Source: Vineibacter terrae
GTDB taxonomy: Bacteria > Pseudomonadota > Alphaproteobacteria > Reyranellales > Reyranellaceae
Assembly: GCF_008039615.1 (NCBI RefSeq)
Contig: NZ_VDUZ01000011.1
Span: 62,001-126,000 of the forward strand
Direction of reading: 5' to 3'
DNA: 64,000 bases
Every line of letters starts with the position of its first letter. Within the stretch, counting starts at the first letter, position 1. A model generated the notes under the pieces. It searched no databases. It had not been told where the DNA came from and worked only from the letters and a program-made list of their open reading frames with translations. Below are positions 37,793 through 46,021 of this stretch, piece by piece. The translations under genes and the position numbers were made by a program.

Positions 37793-37873
37793 TGTCATTC
37801 CGAGCGTAGCGAGGAATCTCCTGCGAAGGGAGCTTCATTTCGAGGAGATGTCTCGCTGCGCTCGACATGACAG
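37793..37873. repeat. Dispersed palindromic repeat, family A, copy 2
   Basis: A ~80-bp palindrome from TGTCATTCCGAGCGTAGC to GCTGCGCTCGACATGACAG. It lies between the GMC gene start and the end of the amino-acid-binding protein gene, where it can also act as a hairpin 3' end for the latter. Confidence 0.8.
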
Positions 37874-37880
37874 TGTTGCG

Positions 37881-39092
37881 TTACTTCTTCGTCACCAGCG
37901 GGCAGTCACCCTTGTCCATCGGCCGGAAGGCCTGGTCGCCGGGGATCGTGGCCAGCAGCTTGTAGAAATCCCACGGGCCCTTGGATTCGGCCGGCTTCTT
38001 GACCTCGAACAGATACGTGTCGTGGACCTTGCGGCCGTCGGCGCGGATCACGCTCTTGCCGAAGATCTCGTCGTCGGCCGGCGACGACTTCAGCTTCGCC
38101 ATCACCTTGTCGGCGTCGTCGGTGCCCAGCTTCTGCACCGTCTTCAGGTAGAGCTTGGCCGCCGAGTAGTTGCCGGCCTGCACGCTGGTGGGCATGCGCC
38201 CGCCCATCTTGGCGGCGAAGCGCTTGGCGAAGGCGCGGGTGCCCTCGGTGCGATCCCAGTAGAACGCTTCGGTGAGCTGCAGCCCCTGGGCCAGGGGCAG
38301 GCCCAGGCTGTTGACGTCGGTGACGAAGATCACCATGGCCGCCAGCTTCTGCCCGCCCTTGGCGATGCCGAACTCGCCGGCCTGCTTGATGGCGTTGGTG
38401 GTGTCGCTGCCGCCATTGGCCAGCGCCACGATCTGCGCCTTGGAGGCCTGCGCCTGCAGCAGGAAGGACGAGAAGTCCGACGTGTTCAGGGGATGGCGCA
38501 CGCTGCCCAGCACCTTGCCGCCGTTGGCGGTCACGACCGCCGAGATGTCGCGCTCCAGGGCATGGCCGAAGGCGTAGTCGGCGGTGAGGAAGTACCACGA
38601 GGCGCCGCCCGACTTCACGATCGCCGCGCCGATGCCGTTGGCCACCGACGCCGTGTCGTATGTCCAGTGGATCGTGTAGGCGTTGCAGTGCTTGCCGGTG
38701 ACGTCCGAGGAGGCGGGGTCGGTCGCGAGGAAGACACGCTTCTTGTCGGCGGCCACGCGCCCGGCCGCGATCGACGAGGCCGAGCCGCCGGCGCCGAGGA
38801 TGACGTCCACCTTGTCGGTATCGTACCAGCGGCCGGCCGTGGTGGCCGCGACGTCGGCCTTGTTCAGCACATCGCCATGGATCAGCTCGATCTTCTTGCC
38901 GGCGACCGTGCCGCCGAAATCGTCGATCGCCAGCTGCGTGGCCGCCACCGAGCCCGGGCCCAGGATGTCGGCATAGACGCTCGACATGTCCGTCAACACG
39001 CCAAGCTTCACCACGTCGTCGGAAATCTGCGCCATTGCCGGCGCCATCGCCGCCCCCAACAGCACTACGCTCATCGTCAACGCCTTGCGCAT
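37881..39092 (-). CDS. ABC transporter substrate-binding protein, branched-chain amino acid type (first of two)
   Basis: A 403-residue periplasmic binding protein of the LivJ/Peripla_BP_6 family. A signal peptide ends at AMAQ (~21), followed by ISDDVVKLGVLTDMSSVYADILGPG, the usual start of this group. It would capture an amino acid, amide or aromatic acid. It is highly similar along its whole length to the protein encoded 129 bp upstream (39222-40427), including the identical C-terminal block around GDQAFRPMDKGDCPLV. No LivHMGF permease or ATPase genes are near, so both binding proteins are orphans in this window. Confidence 0.92.
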   Translation of the reverse strand: MRKALTMSVVLLGAAMAPAMAQISDDVVKLGVLTDMSSVYADILGPGSVAATQLAIDDFGGTVAGKKIELIHGDVLNKADVAATTAGRWYDTDKVDVILGAGGSASSIAAGRVAADKKRVFLATDPASSDVTGKHCNAYTIHWTYDTASVANGIGAAIVKSGGASWYFLTADYAFGHALERDISAVVTANGGKVLGSVRHPLNTSDFSSFLLQAQASKAQIVALANGGSDTTNAIKQAGEFGIAKGGQKLAAMVIFVTDVNSLGLPLAQGLQLTEAFYWDRTEGTRAFAKRFAAKMGGRMPTSVQAGNYSAAKLYLKTVQKLGTDDADKVMAKLKSSPADDEIFGKSVIRADGRKVHDTYLFEVKKPAESKGPWDFYKLLATIPGDQAFRPMDKGDCPLVTKK

Positions 39093-39221
39093 CTCGTTTC
39101 TGCTCCCATTGCGGTGGGCATCACGCAGCCCGTCTTGTTTGCCGGGCCACCCTAGGCGACCGGCAACGGCGAAGCCAGCGCCGACGCGGCTGCGCGGCGC
39201 TGGCTGTTGTGGACGGATGCG

Positions 39222-40427
39222 CTATTTCTTCGCGACCAGCGGGCAGTCGCCCTTGTCCATCGGCCTGAAGGCCTGGTCGCCGGGGATCGTGGCCAGCAGC
39301 TTGTAGTAGTCGTAGGGGCCCTTGGATTCGGACGGCTTCTTGACCTCGAACAGGTACATGTCGTGGACCTTGCGGCCGTCGGCGCGGATCACGCTCTTGC
39401 CGAAGATCTCGTCGTCGGCCGGCGACGACTTCAGCTTCGCCATCACCTTGTCGGCGTCGTCGGTGCCCAGCGCCTTGATCGCCCTCAGGTACTGCTTGGT
39501 CGCGGAATAGAAGCCGGCCTGGATGCTGGTCGGCATCTTGCCATTCATCTTGGCGGCGAAGCGCTTGGCGAAGGCGCGGGTGCTGTCGTTGAGGTCCCAG
39601 TAGAACGCTTCCGTGAGCTGCAGCCCCTGGGTCCGCTCCAGGCCGAGGCTGTGGACGTCGCTGACGAAGACCAGCAGGCCGGCGAGCTTCTGGCCGCCCT
39701 TGACGATGCCGAACTCGGATGCCTGCTTGATGGCGTTGATGGTGTCACCGCCGGCATTGGCGAGGCCGATGATCTGCGCCTTGGAGGCCTGCGCCTGAAG
39801 CAGGAAGGAGGAGAAGTCCGACGTGTTCAGCGGATGGCGCACGCTGCCCAGCACGGTGCCGCCGTTGGCCGTGACGATGGCCGACACGTCGCGCTCCAGC
39901 GCGTGGCCGAAGGCGTAGTCGGCGGTGAGGAAGTACCATGTCTTGCCGCCCGACTTCACCACCGCCGAGCCGGTGCCGTTGGCCAGCGCCACCGTGTCGT
40001 AGACCCAATGCACGGTGTAGGCGTTGCACAGCTTGCCGGTGATGTCGGAGGAGGCGGGGTCGGTGGCGAAGAAGATCCGCTTCTTGTCGGCCGCCACGCG
40101 CGAGCCGGAGATCGACGACGCCGAGCCGCCGGCGCCGAGGATGGCGTCGACCTTCTCGGAATCGTACCAGCGGCCGGCGATGGTGGCGGCCACGTCAGCC
40201 TTGTTCTGCACGTCGGCGTTGACCAGCTCGATCTTCTTGCCGGCGACCGTGCCGCCGGCGTCGTCGATCGCCATCTGCGTCGCGACCACCGCGCCGGGGC
40301 CGTTGATGTCGGCGTAGAGGCTCGACATGTCGGTCAGCACGCCGATCTTGACCACATCGTCGGAGATCTGCGCCGTTGCCGGCGCCGCCGCCAGCAGCAG
40401 CACGCTCATTGCCATTGTCTTGCGCAT
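39222..40427 (-). CDS. ABC transporter substrate-binding protein, branched-chain amino acid type (second of two)
   Basis: A 401-residue paralogue of the preceding entry. The signal peptide ends at ATAQ, and the mature part matches the neighbour nearly throughout, with scattered replacements (e.g. the ILGPGSV versus INGPGAV segment near the ligand site). A strong GGGAGG ribosome binding site precedes it on its strand. This copy is transcribed first, so it may be the original with the other a tandem duplicate. Confidence 0.92.
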   Translation of the reverse strand: MRKTMAMSVLLLAAAPATAQISDDVVKIGVLTDMSSLYADINGPGAVVATQMAIDDAGGTVAGKKIELVNADVQNKADVAATIAGRWYDSEKVDAILGAGGSASSISGSRVAADKKRIFFATDPASSDITGKLCNAYTVHWVYDTVALANGTGSAVVKSGGKTWYFLTADYAFGHALERDVSAIVTANGGTVLGSVRHPLNTSDFSSFLLQAQASKAQIIGLANAGGDTINAIKQASEFGIVKGGQKLAGLLVFVSDVHSLGLERTQGLQLTEAFYWDLNDSTRAFAKRFAAKMNGKMPTSIQAGFYSATKQYLRAIKALGTDDADKVMAKLKSSPADDEIFGKSVIRADGRKVHDMYLFEVKKPSESKGPYDYYKLLATIPGDQAFRPMDKGDCPLVAKK

Positions 40428-40541
40428 CTTGCTTTTCCTCCCGGTCTGGTGGGCATTGTCTGCAGCCCATCCCTTGACCGGGAAAACCTAAAGCACGTTG
40501 CGCCGAATTGCGAACAGGTCTGTCATGGTCGAGCCGCCGCC

Positions 40542-41294
40542 TCAGAACCGCGGCCGGCTCATGGCCCAGTCGAGCACCAGCAGCGCGCCCAGCGGGAGCA
40601 TCGCCGTGACCACGACGGCGATGCTGGCCGGCAGGAGGCGGCCCATGTCGAAGACGACCATGCCCTCCCAGGTTCGCGCGTCCAGGCCCTGCTTGCCGTA
40701 GATGCTCTCGCAGACAAGCGTGCCGAGCAGGGCGAGCGCGAAGGCCTGCCGCAGGGCTCGGACCAGCACGCGGCCCAGCGCCAGCGCCGCTGAAACGGAT
40801 GCCAGCAGCGCCAGCGCCGCGCCCATGGTGGCGGCCGCGACCACGCCGCCCTCGGCGCCGCCGGACAGCACGGCGATGGCCGGGATCAGCGCCAGCACGA
40901 TGATGGCCTGAAGGTCGCGCAGCCAGAGCGCGGCGAAGAGCACGGCGCCGGCAGCCCGCGTTGCCGCCAGGGCCGCCACAGCGGCGCATGCCGGGGCGGC
41001 GATCACGCTGCCGACGATCACGCCTGCCAGCGCCGTCACGAGCGTCTGCCCCGCGGCGACAACCAGGGTGGGCGCGACGCCCCGGGCCTGCGCGGCGATC
41101 GGGCTCGGCCGCGGCAGGAGCAGGGGCGGGACCACGGCCGCGACGGCCAGGACCTCCCACAGGGCGAGCCCGAGCGCCGTGACACCGACGGCCAGCAGCA
41201 CGCCGCCGACCGGCCGCGACAGTCCCGCCTCCAGGGCGTGCCTGTCGCGGACGCCGTGCATCATCGCACCGGACGCTGGGCTGTCGCCTGCCAT
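40542..41294 (-). CDS. Divergent NitT/TauT-type ABC permease-like protein
   Basis: A 250-residue hydrophobic protein with about six membrane spans. The N-terminal ALWEVLAVAAVVPPLLLPRPSPIAAQ pattern is that of SsuC/TauC permeases. The EAA cytoplasmic loop that docks to the ATPase is not recognisable, and the sequence between spans is compressed and Ala-rich. No cognate ATPase or binding protein is adjacent. It could be a decayed permease or a divergent subunit. Start at the ATG at 41294, directly after AGGAGGCAGAC on its strand; a frame back to 41369 lacks support. Confidence 0.6.
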   Translation of the reverse strand: MAGDSPASGAMMHGVRDRHALEAGLSRPVGGVLLAVGVTALGLALWEVLAVAAVVPPLLLPRPSPIAAQARGVAPTLVVAAGQTLVTALAGVIVGSVIAAPACAAVAALAATRAAGAVLFAALWLRDLQAIIVLALIPAIAVLSGGAEGGVVAAATMGAALALLASVSAALALGRVLVRALRQAFALALLGTLVCESIYGKQGLDARTWEGMVVFDMGRLLPASIAVVVTAMLPLGALLVLDWAMSRPRF

Positions 41295-41466
41295 GTCTGC
41301 CTCCTGTCCCCATGCCTGTGTCGGCGAAAGGCGCGCGCGCCATGCTTTGCTGCGGTGAATGCCGGCCACAGCTGGCGACAGCCTGACGGGGCCGGTGCCG
41401 CGCCGGCTGGGCGAAGCCCGTCAGCCCGTGCCACTATCGCGCGTCCTCATCGACGGGAGAGCGCTC

Positions 41467-42189
41467 ATGACCGACCTTACCCCAGACCTGCGCGAGGCGC
41501 TCGCCCGCGTCGGCACCTCGACCCTGACCGGCGTGCTGAACCGGCGTGGCTTGCGCAGCATGTGCCTGTACGACGTGTGGCCGCTGCGGCCCGACACGCC
41601 GCGCATGGTCGGGCTCGCCTTCACCATGCGCTTTATCCCCTCGCGCGAGGACAAGGACGGGCCGACCTCCACCAGCCGCAGCATGGTGCAGCCGCAGGCC
41701 ATGGAGGAGTGCCCGCCGGGGCACGTGCTGATGATCGATTCGCGCGGCGATTCGCGCGCCGCCTCGGCAGGCGATCTCTATGTCGGGCGGCTCAAGGCGC
41801 GCGGCTGCGCCGGCATCGTCACCGACGGCGGCCTGCGCGACACCGACGGCATCGCCAAGACCGGGCTGCCGGCCTATTGCCGCCGTCCGTCCTCGCCGCC
41901 CAGCCCCATCGTGCATCGCCCGATCGACCTCAACCTGCCGATCGCCTGCGGCGGCGTCGCGATCTATCCCGGCGACGTGATCGTGGGCGACCGCGACGCG
42001 GTGGTCGTGATCCCCCCCGACATCGTGGCGGCGGTGGCCGAGGAGGCCCTGGCGGCCTACCACTACGAGGAGTTCGCCGAAGCCGAGGTGGCGCGCGGCC
42101 GGTCGCTGAAGGGCCTGTTCCCCGTCGCCGGCGAGGAGGCCAAGCGCGACTACGAGGCCTGGAAGAAGGCGCGCGAGGGCAAGGCCTAG
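41467..42189 (+). CDS. RraA-like / HMG aldolase-like protein
   Basis: A 240-residue protein of the RraA/4-hydroxy-4-methyl-2-oxoglutarate aldolase fold. Typical segments are ALARVGTSTLTGVLNRRG at the start, VTDGGLRDTDGI (residues ~119-130, the active-site motif) and GDVIVGDRDAVVVIP near 180. Stand-alone members usually act as metal-dependent aldolases or decarboxylases on dicarboxylate-type acids rather than as RNase E regulators. The start is the ATG at 41467 after GGGAGAGC. It is divergent from the permease-like gene and upstream of the hydrolase/luciferase-like pair. Confidence 0.83.
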   Translation: MTDLTPDLREALARVGTSTLTGVLNRRGLRSMCLYDVWPLRPDTPRMVGLAFTMRFIPSREDKDGPTSTSRSMVQPQAMEECPPGHVLMIDSRGDSRAASAGDLYVGRLKARGCAGIVTDGGLRDTDGIAKTGLPAYCRRPSSPPSPIVHRPIDLNLPIACGGVAIYPGDVIVGDRDAVVVIPPDIVAAVAEEALAAYHYEEFAEAEVARGRSLKGLFPVAGEEAKRDYEAWKKAREGKA

Positions 42190-42196
42190 TCTTCTA

Positions 42197-42340
42197 CCTC
42201 TCCCGCAAGCGGGAGAGGTCGCCGGGCGCGCAGCACCCGGCGGGTGAGGGCCCAAGGACCAGTCGCTTCGTCTGTTGCCCCTCACCTTCCCATCGCGCTT
42301 CGCGCAATGGGCCCCTTCCTCTCCCGCTTGCGGGAGAGAA
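42197..42340. repeat. Dispersed palindromic repeat, family C, copy 1
   Basis: Begins and ends with short hairpins (CCTCTCCCGC / GCGGGAGAGG at 42197-42218, and an equivalent at 42319-42339) that also pair with each other over the whole ~145 bp. The inner arms carry GGTGAGGGCCC / GGGGCCC-type text. It lies in the gap before the hydrolase gene. Shorter relatives are at 54786 and 57645. Confidence 0.8.
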
Positions 42341-42351
42341 GATGGCCGAAT

Positions 42352-42365
42352 TAGTAATAGTACGA
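42352..42365. promoter_or_regulatory. Candidate MarR operator upstream of the hydrolase gene
   Basis: TAGTA-N4-TACGA, matching TAGTA-N4-TACTA upstream of the peptide-importer genes (45920). ATTAGTA at 42350 is repeated inverted as TACTAAT at 42394. It lies ~75-90 bp before the hydrolase start. Confidence 0.45.
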
Positions 42366-42439
42366 ATCATTCTTGCGAGATATGTTCAATACATACTAAT
42401 GTCCGCTCCACTGGATGCTGAGAACGTGGAGAAGGACCC

Positions 42440-43240
42440 ATGGCCGTGGCCAGCGCCGACATCGGCCCGCGCGAGGACTACATCACCGTCGCCGGCTGCC
42501 GCACCTACGTGCAACGCGCCGGCAAGGGCACGCCGGTGCTCTATCTCCACGGCGCCAACGGCGGCGGCAGGTGGCTGCCCTTCATGGAGCGCCTGGCGGC
42601 CGACCATGAAGTGATCGCGCCCGAGCATCCCGGCTTCGGCCGCAGCGACACGCCTGACTGGTTCGACAACATCCACGACGTCGCCTATTTCTACCTCGAC
42701 CTCATCGACGCGCTGGGGCTGAAGGGCGTGCATCTGGTCGGCTCCTCGCTGGGCGGCTGGGTGGCCTGCGAGATGGCGGTGCGCAGCACGGCGCGCCTGG
42801 CCAGCCTGGCGCTGATCGGCTCGGCCGGCCTGCACCTGAAAGGCGTGGCGCGGCCCGACACCTTCATGTGGACCCCGGAGGAGGCGGCGCGCGGCCTGTT
42901 CCATGACCAGGCCCTGGCTGAGAAGATGCTGGCGGCGGCGCCGTCCGATGACGAGCTCGAGCGCCAGATGAAGAACCGCTTCGCCACGGCCCGGCTGGCC
43001 TGGGCGCCGCGCTTCTATGATCCGCACCTGCACAAGTGGCTGCACCGCATCGACGTGCCGACCGTGGTCTTCTGGGGCGCCCAGGACCAGCTGGTGCCGG
43101 CCGTCTACGCCGAGCGCTTCGGCGAGCTTATCCCGAAGGCGACGGTCCACTATTTCGACGCCTGCGGGCACCTGCCGCAGGTCGAGCAGCCGGCGGCGTT
43201 CGCCGAGGCGCTGGCGACGTTCGTGCGGAGGGCTGCGTAA
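42440..43240 (+). CDS. Alpha/beta hydrolase
   Basis: A 266-residue alpha/beta-hydrolase-fold enzyme. The nucleophile is the Ser of GSSLGG (~residue 101), the acid is in WGAQDQLV (~residue 218) and the His is in CGHLPQVEQP (~246). The sequence order is like that of meta-cleavage product hydrolases of aromatic degradation, but the substrate cannot be fixed. A strong GGAGAAGGA precedes the ATG. Its stop codon overlaps the start of the next gene by one base (TAATG), so the two are one operon. Confidence 0.88.
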   Translation: MAVASADIGPREDYITVAGCRTYVQRAGKGTPVLYLHGANGGGRWLPFMERLAADHEVIAPEHPGFGRSDTPDWFDNIHDVAYFYLDLIDALGLKGVHLVGSSLGGWVACEMAVRSTARLASLALIGSAGLHLKGVARPDTFMWTPEEAARGLFHDQALAEKMLAAAPSDDELERQMKNRFATARLAWAPRFYDPHLHKWLHRIDVPTVVFWGAQDQLVPAVYAERFGELIPKATVHYFDACGHLPQVEQPAAFAEALATFVRRAA

Positions 43241-44415
43241 TGCGTTTCTTCTTCTTCCACCTGATGCCGTATGCGCCGCTGGATCTCGACTACGACAAGA
43301 CGCACAAATCGGCCTGGGTGACGCTGCCCAACAGCTACTACGATCCTAAGCTGGGCGCCGATCTCTACAACCGCTACCTCGACGAGCTTGAGTATGCCGA
43401 CGAGCTCGGCTTCGAGGGCATCAGCGTCAACGAGCATCACCAGACCGCCTACGGCCTGATGCCGGCGCCCAACGTCTTTGCCGGCATGCTCGCGCGGCGC
43501 GTCAAGCAGGCCAAGATCTGCATCCTGGGCCGCGCCCTGCCGGTGCTCTCCAATCCGCTGACCGTGGCCGAGGAGTTTGCGGTCCTCGACAATGTCACCC
43601 GCGGCCGCATCATCACCGGCTTCGTGCGCGGCATCGGCGCGGAGTACCATTCGATGGCGGTGAATCCGGCGGAAAGCCACGCCCGGTTCCATGAGGCGCA
43701 CGACCTCATCGTGCAGGCCTGGACCCGGCCGGGGCCGTTCGCCTACGAGGGCAAGTACTACCACTTCCCGTACGTGAACATCTGGCCGCGTCCCTACCAG
43801 ACGCCGCATCCGGCCATCTGGGTGCCCTCGCAGGGCTCGCGCGAGACCATCGAGTTCGCGGCGGCGCGCGAGCGCAAGTACGTCTACCTGCAGACCGCCA
43901 CGCCGGCGGAGATGCTGTTCAAGTACATGCGCGCCTATCGCGAGGCGGCGCTGCGCCAGGACTACGAGGCGAGCGCCGACCAGCTCGGCTGGTCGGTGAA
44001 GATCTATGTCGCCGAGACCGACGAGATCGCCAGGCGCGAGGCCAAGCCGCATGTCGAGGCCTTCGTGAACAAGTTCCTGCGCATGCCGGTGGAGATGCTG
44101 CTGCCGCCGGGCTACAGCTCCATCGAATCGATGAAGGGTGTGATAGCCGCCAAGAAGACGATCACCGGCGGCGCCCGCACCATCGACCAGCTCCTGGAGC
44201 AGGGCACCTTCATCTGCGGCAGCCCGGCGACGGTGCGCGCCAGGCTGGAGGAGTACCAGCACAAGGGCGGCTTCAACATCGTGATGGCCGGCCTGCATTT
44301 CGGCACCCTGCCGGCCGAGCTGACGCGCAAGAACATGGAGATGTTCGCCCGCGAGGTGATGCCGCACCTGAAGGACCGCGTCCCCGAAGGCTACCGCCCC
44401 ATCGCGGCCGAATAA
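43240..44415 (+). CDS. LLM-class (bacterial luciferase-like) flavin oxidoreductase
   Basis: A 391-residue FMN/F420-type monooxygenase. Segments such as LDELEYADELGFEGISVNEHHQ, ILGRALPVLSNPLTVAEEFAVLDNVTRGR and the C-terminal CGSPATVRARLEEYQHKGGFN belong to the luciferase-like monooxygenase family. It probably oxidises a small organic substrate that the preceding hydrolase also handles. Start ATG at 43240 overlaps the hydrolase stop codon. Confidence 0.9.
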   Translation: MRFFFFHLMPYAPLDLDYDKTHKSAWVTLPNSYYDPKLGADLYNRYLDELEYADELGFEGISVNEHHQTAYGLMPAPNVFAGMLARRVKQAKICILGRALPVLSNPLTVAEEFAVLDNVTRGRIITGFVRGIGAEYHSMAVNPAESHARFHEAHDLIVQAWTRPGPFAYEGKYYHFPYVNIWPRPYQTPHPAIWVPSQGSRETIEFAAARERKYVYLQTATPAEMLFKYMRAYREAALRQDYEASADQLGWSVKIYVAETDEIARREAKPHVEAFVNKFLRMPVEMLLPPGYSSIESMKGVIAAKKTITGGARTIDQLLEQGTFICGSPATVRARLEEYQHKGGFNIVMAGLHFGTLPAELTRKNMEMFAREVMPHLKDRVPEGYRPIAAE

Positions 44416-44443
44416 CGACGGCGTCGTCGTTGCAGAAAGATTA

Positions 44444-44728
44444 ACCACAGAGGCACAGAGACACAGAGGAAGCACAGAGGGAAGAAACTGCGCGCCTTTG
44501 GCGCGCGAAAGAATTCATTTCTCTGTGCTTCCTCTGTGTCTCTGTACTACTGACCTCGAGAATCTCTGCGAGCCGTGGTGATTTGGATAGCCTTCATGGT
44601 GAGCCTGTCGAACCATGAAGGCGTCGCACGAGCGGTGGTGCGGCGCTTCATGGTTCGACAGGCTCACCATGAAGCACTCCTCCGCTATTTGGTTGCGGCC
44701 AAAGGCTACGCTGTGCCTCTGTGGTGAA
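44444..44728. repeat. Composite repeat: family B with nested family D, copy 1
   Basis: Fills most of the 347-bp gap after the luciferase-like gene. Family B arms ACCACAGAGGCACAGAG (44444) and the reverse form at 44519-44546 enclose a GCGCGCC...GGCGCGC core. A further stretch has two mutually inverted ~28-bp units CTTCATGGTGAGCCTGTCG (44592) and GTTCGACAGGCTCACCATG (44651), and ends GTGCCTCTGTGGT at 44725. A related composite lies in the opposite orientation at 62059-62363. Confidence 0.85.
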
Positions 44729-44762
44729 ATCTTTCTTCCCGCGACCAGACAAGACGTCGGGA

Positions 44763-45221
44763 TCAGCCGTCCAGGCCGACGATGCGCCGCAGGTAGCCGA
44801 CGAACTGCGCCTGCTCGCCAGGCTTGAGCGGCGCGAGGAAGCGCTGCTGGGTGCGGCGCACGGCGGCATCCATCGCCTTGACCAGCTTGTCGCCCTTGGC
44901 GGTGAGCGACAGGATGCGGCCGCGATGGTCGGCCGGGTTGACCCGGCGTGAGATCAGGCCGCGCCGCTCCAGCCGCGTGATCACGTTGCCGGTCGTCGAC
45001 CGGTCGAGCGCCACCAGGCTCGCCACCGTGTTCTGGTCGACGCCGGGATGATGCGCCAGCGCCACCAGCACCACGTGCTGCGGCCCGGTGATGCGGAAGG
45101 GCCGCGCCTCCTCGCTGAAGATCGTGACCGAGAGCTGATGCGCCCGCCGCACGAGATGTCCCGGCTTCTCGTCGAGCTGATGCAGGCCTTCCGCCGCGCG
45201 GCGCTGGGTACGCTTCGTCAT
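44763..45221 (-). CDS. MarR-family transcriptional regulator (first of a divergent pair)
   Basis: A 152-residue winged-helix regulator. The helix-turn-helix region is HPGVDQNTVASLVALDRSTTGNVITRLERRGLI (~58-90) and the wing is RRVNPADHRGRILSLTAKG. It is similar in length and order to the protein encoded divergently at 45348 (both start with EKPGHL+RRAHQ and share GITGPQHVV/ITAPQHVV). It probably controls the flanking catabolic or importer genes in response to a small aromatic or fatty ligand. Confidence 0.92.
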   Translation of the reverse strand: MTKRTQRRAAEGLHQLDEKPGHLVRRAHQLSVTIFSEEARPFRITGPQHVVLVALAHHPGVDQNTVASLVALDRSTTGNVITRLERRGLISRRVNPADHRGRILSLTAKGDKLVKAMDAAVRRTQQRFLAPLKPGEQAQFVGYLRRIVGLDG

Positions 45222-45347
45222 GGCCGCGAGAGTAGCGGCAGCTTCAGCTTCTGACTACGTCGGCGAACGCCTGCAGCGCGCCGATGCCTTGCTGCGATGC
45301 TGGATTTCCTCTAGCTTCGCCGCAGGATCAGTGGCGCGCGAGCAGGA

Positions 45348-45842
45348 TTGATGAAGAAGCCAAGGCCGGCGGTGATAGCCGATCTGCTCGAGAAGCCCGG
45401 CCACCTCATCCGACGGGCGCATCAGTTCTCAGTGGCTGTGTTCGAGGATCTGGCGGCGCGCGATCGCATCACCGCGCCGCAGCACGTGGTGATGACGGCT
45501 CTGTTCAAGCATCCCGGCATCGACCAGGTGACGCTGGCCAATCTCGTCGCCCTGGACAAGGTCACGACCGGCACCATCGTGTCGCGCCTGGAGCGGCGGG
45601 GGCTGCTGCGGCGCGAGCAGTCGATGCAGGACCGGCGCGCCCGCGTCCTGCTGCTGAGCGAGGCCGGCCGCCAGCTGCTGCTGCAGATGCAGCAGACCGT
45701 GCGGCAGTCGCAGGCCAACCTGCTGGCCAACCTGTCGGCGGCCGAGGGCCGCGAGCTGGTGCGGCTGCTGCGCAAGCTGATCGGCGCCGAGCCGGCGCGG
45801 CCCCGGCGCAGTTCAGGCCGGAGCCGGGCCGCCAGGCAGTAG
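45348..45842 (+). CDS. MarR-family transcriptional regulator (second of a divergent pair)
   Basis: A 164-residue MarR paralogue of the previous entry. Conserved parts are EKPGHLIRRAHQFSVAVF, PQHVVMTALFKHPGIDQVTLANLVALDKVTTGTIVSRLERRGLL and the RRARVLLLSEAG wing. The C-terminal ~20 residues are an Arg/Ser-rich tail missing from the neighbour. It lies upstream of the peptide-importer genes and is a strong candidate for their regulator. Confidence 0.92.
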   Translation: MMKKPRPAVIADLLEKPGHLIRRAHQFSVAVFEDLAARDRITAPQHVVMTALFKHPGIDQVTLANLVALDKVTTGTIVSRLERRGLLRREQSMQDRRARVLLLSEAGRQLLLQMQQTVRQSQANLLANLSAAEGRELVRLLRKLIGAEPARPRRSSGRSRAARQ

Positions 45843-45919
45843 GTGGACGGGATCGGCCGCGCCCCTGCCGCCGGGCCGGAACTTGCTTGACGACGCGCAT
45901 ATCCCGCGGCATTTTGAAA

Positions 45920-45933
45920 TAGTAACAATACTA
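45920..45933. promoter_or_regulatory. Candidate MarR operator upstream of the peptide importer
   Basis: A perfect inverted repeat TAGTA-N4-TACTA, followed at once by ACTAAT, in an AT-rich island about 90 bp before the binding-protein gene. It is similar to the site at 42352. Spacing and symmetry suit a MarR dimer. Confidence 0.5.
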
Positions 45934-46021
45934 ACTAATGAGACGAGGGTATTCCGGGCCCGAGCGCGGCCTGCCGTCAGCGACTGTCCGAAGGCCATCC
46001 GGGGAACAAGGAAGGAAACAC

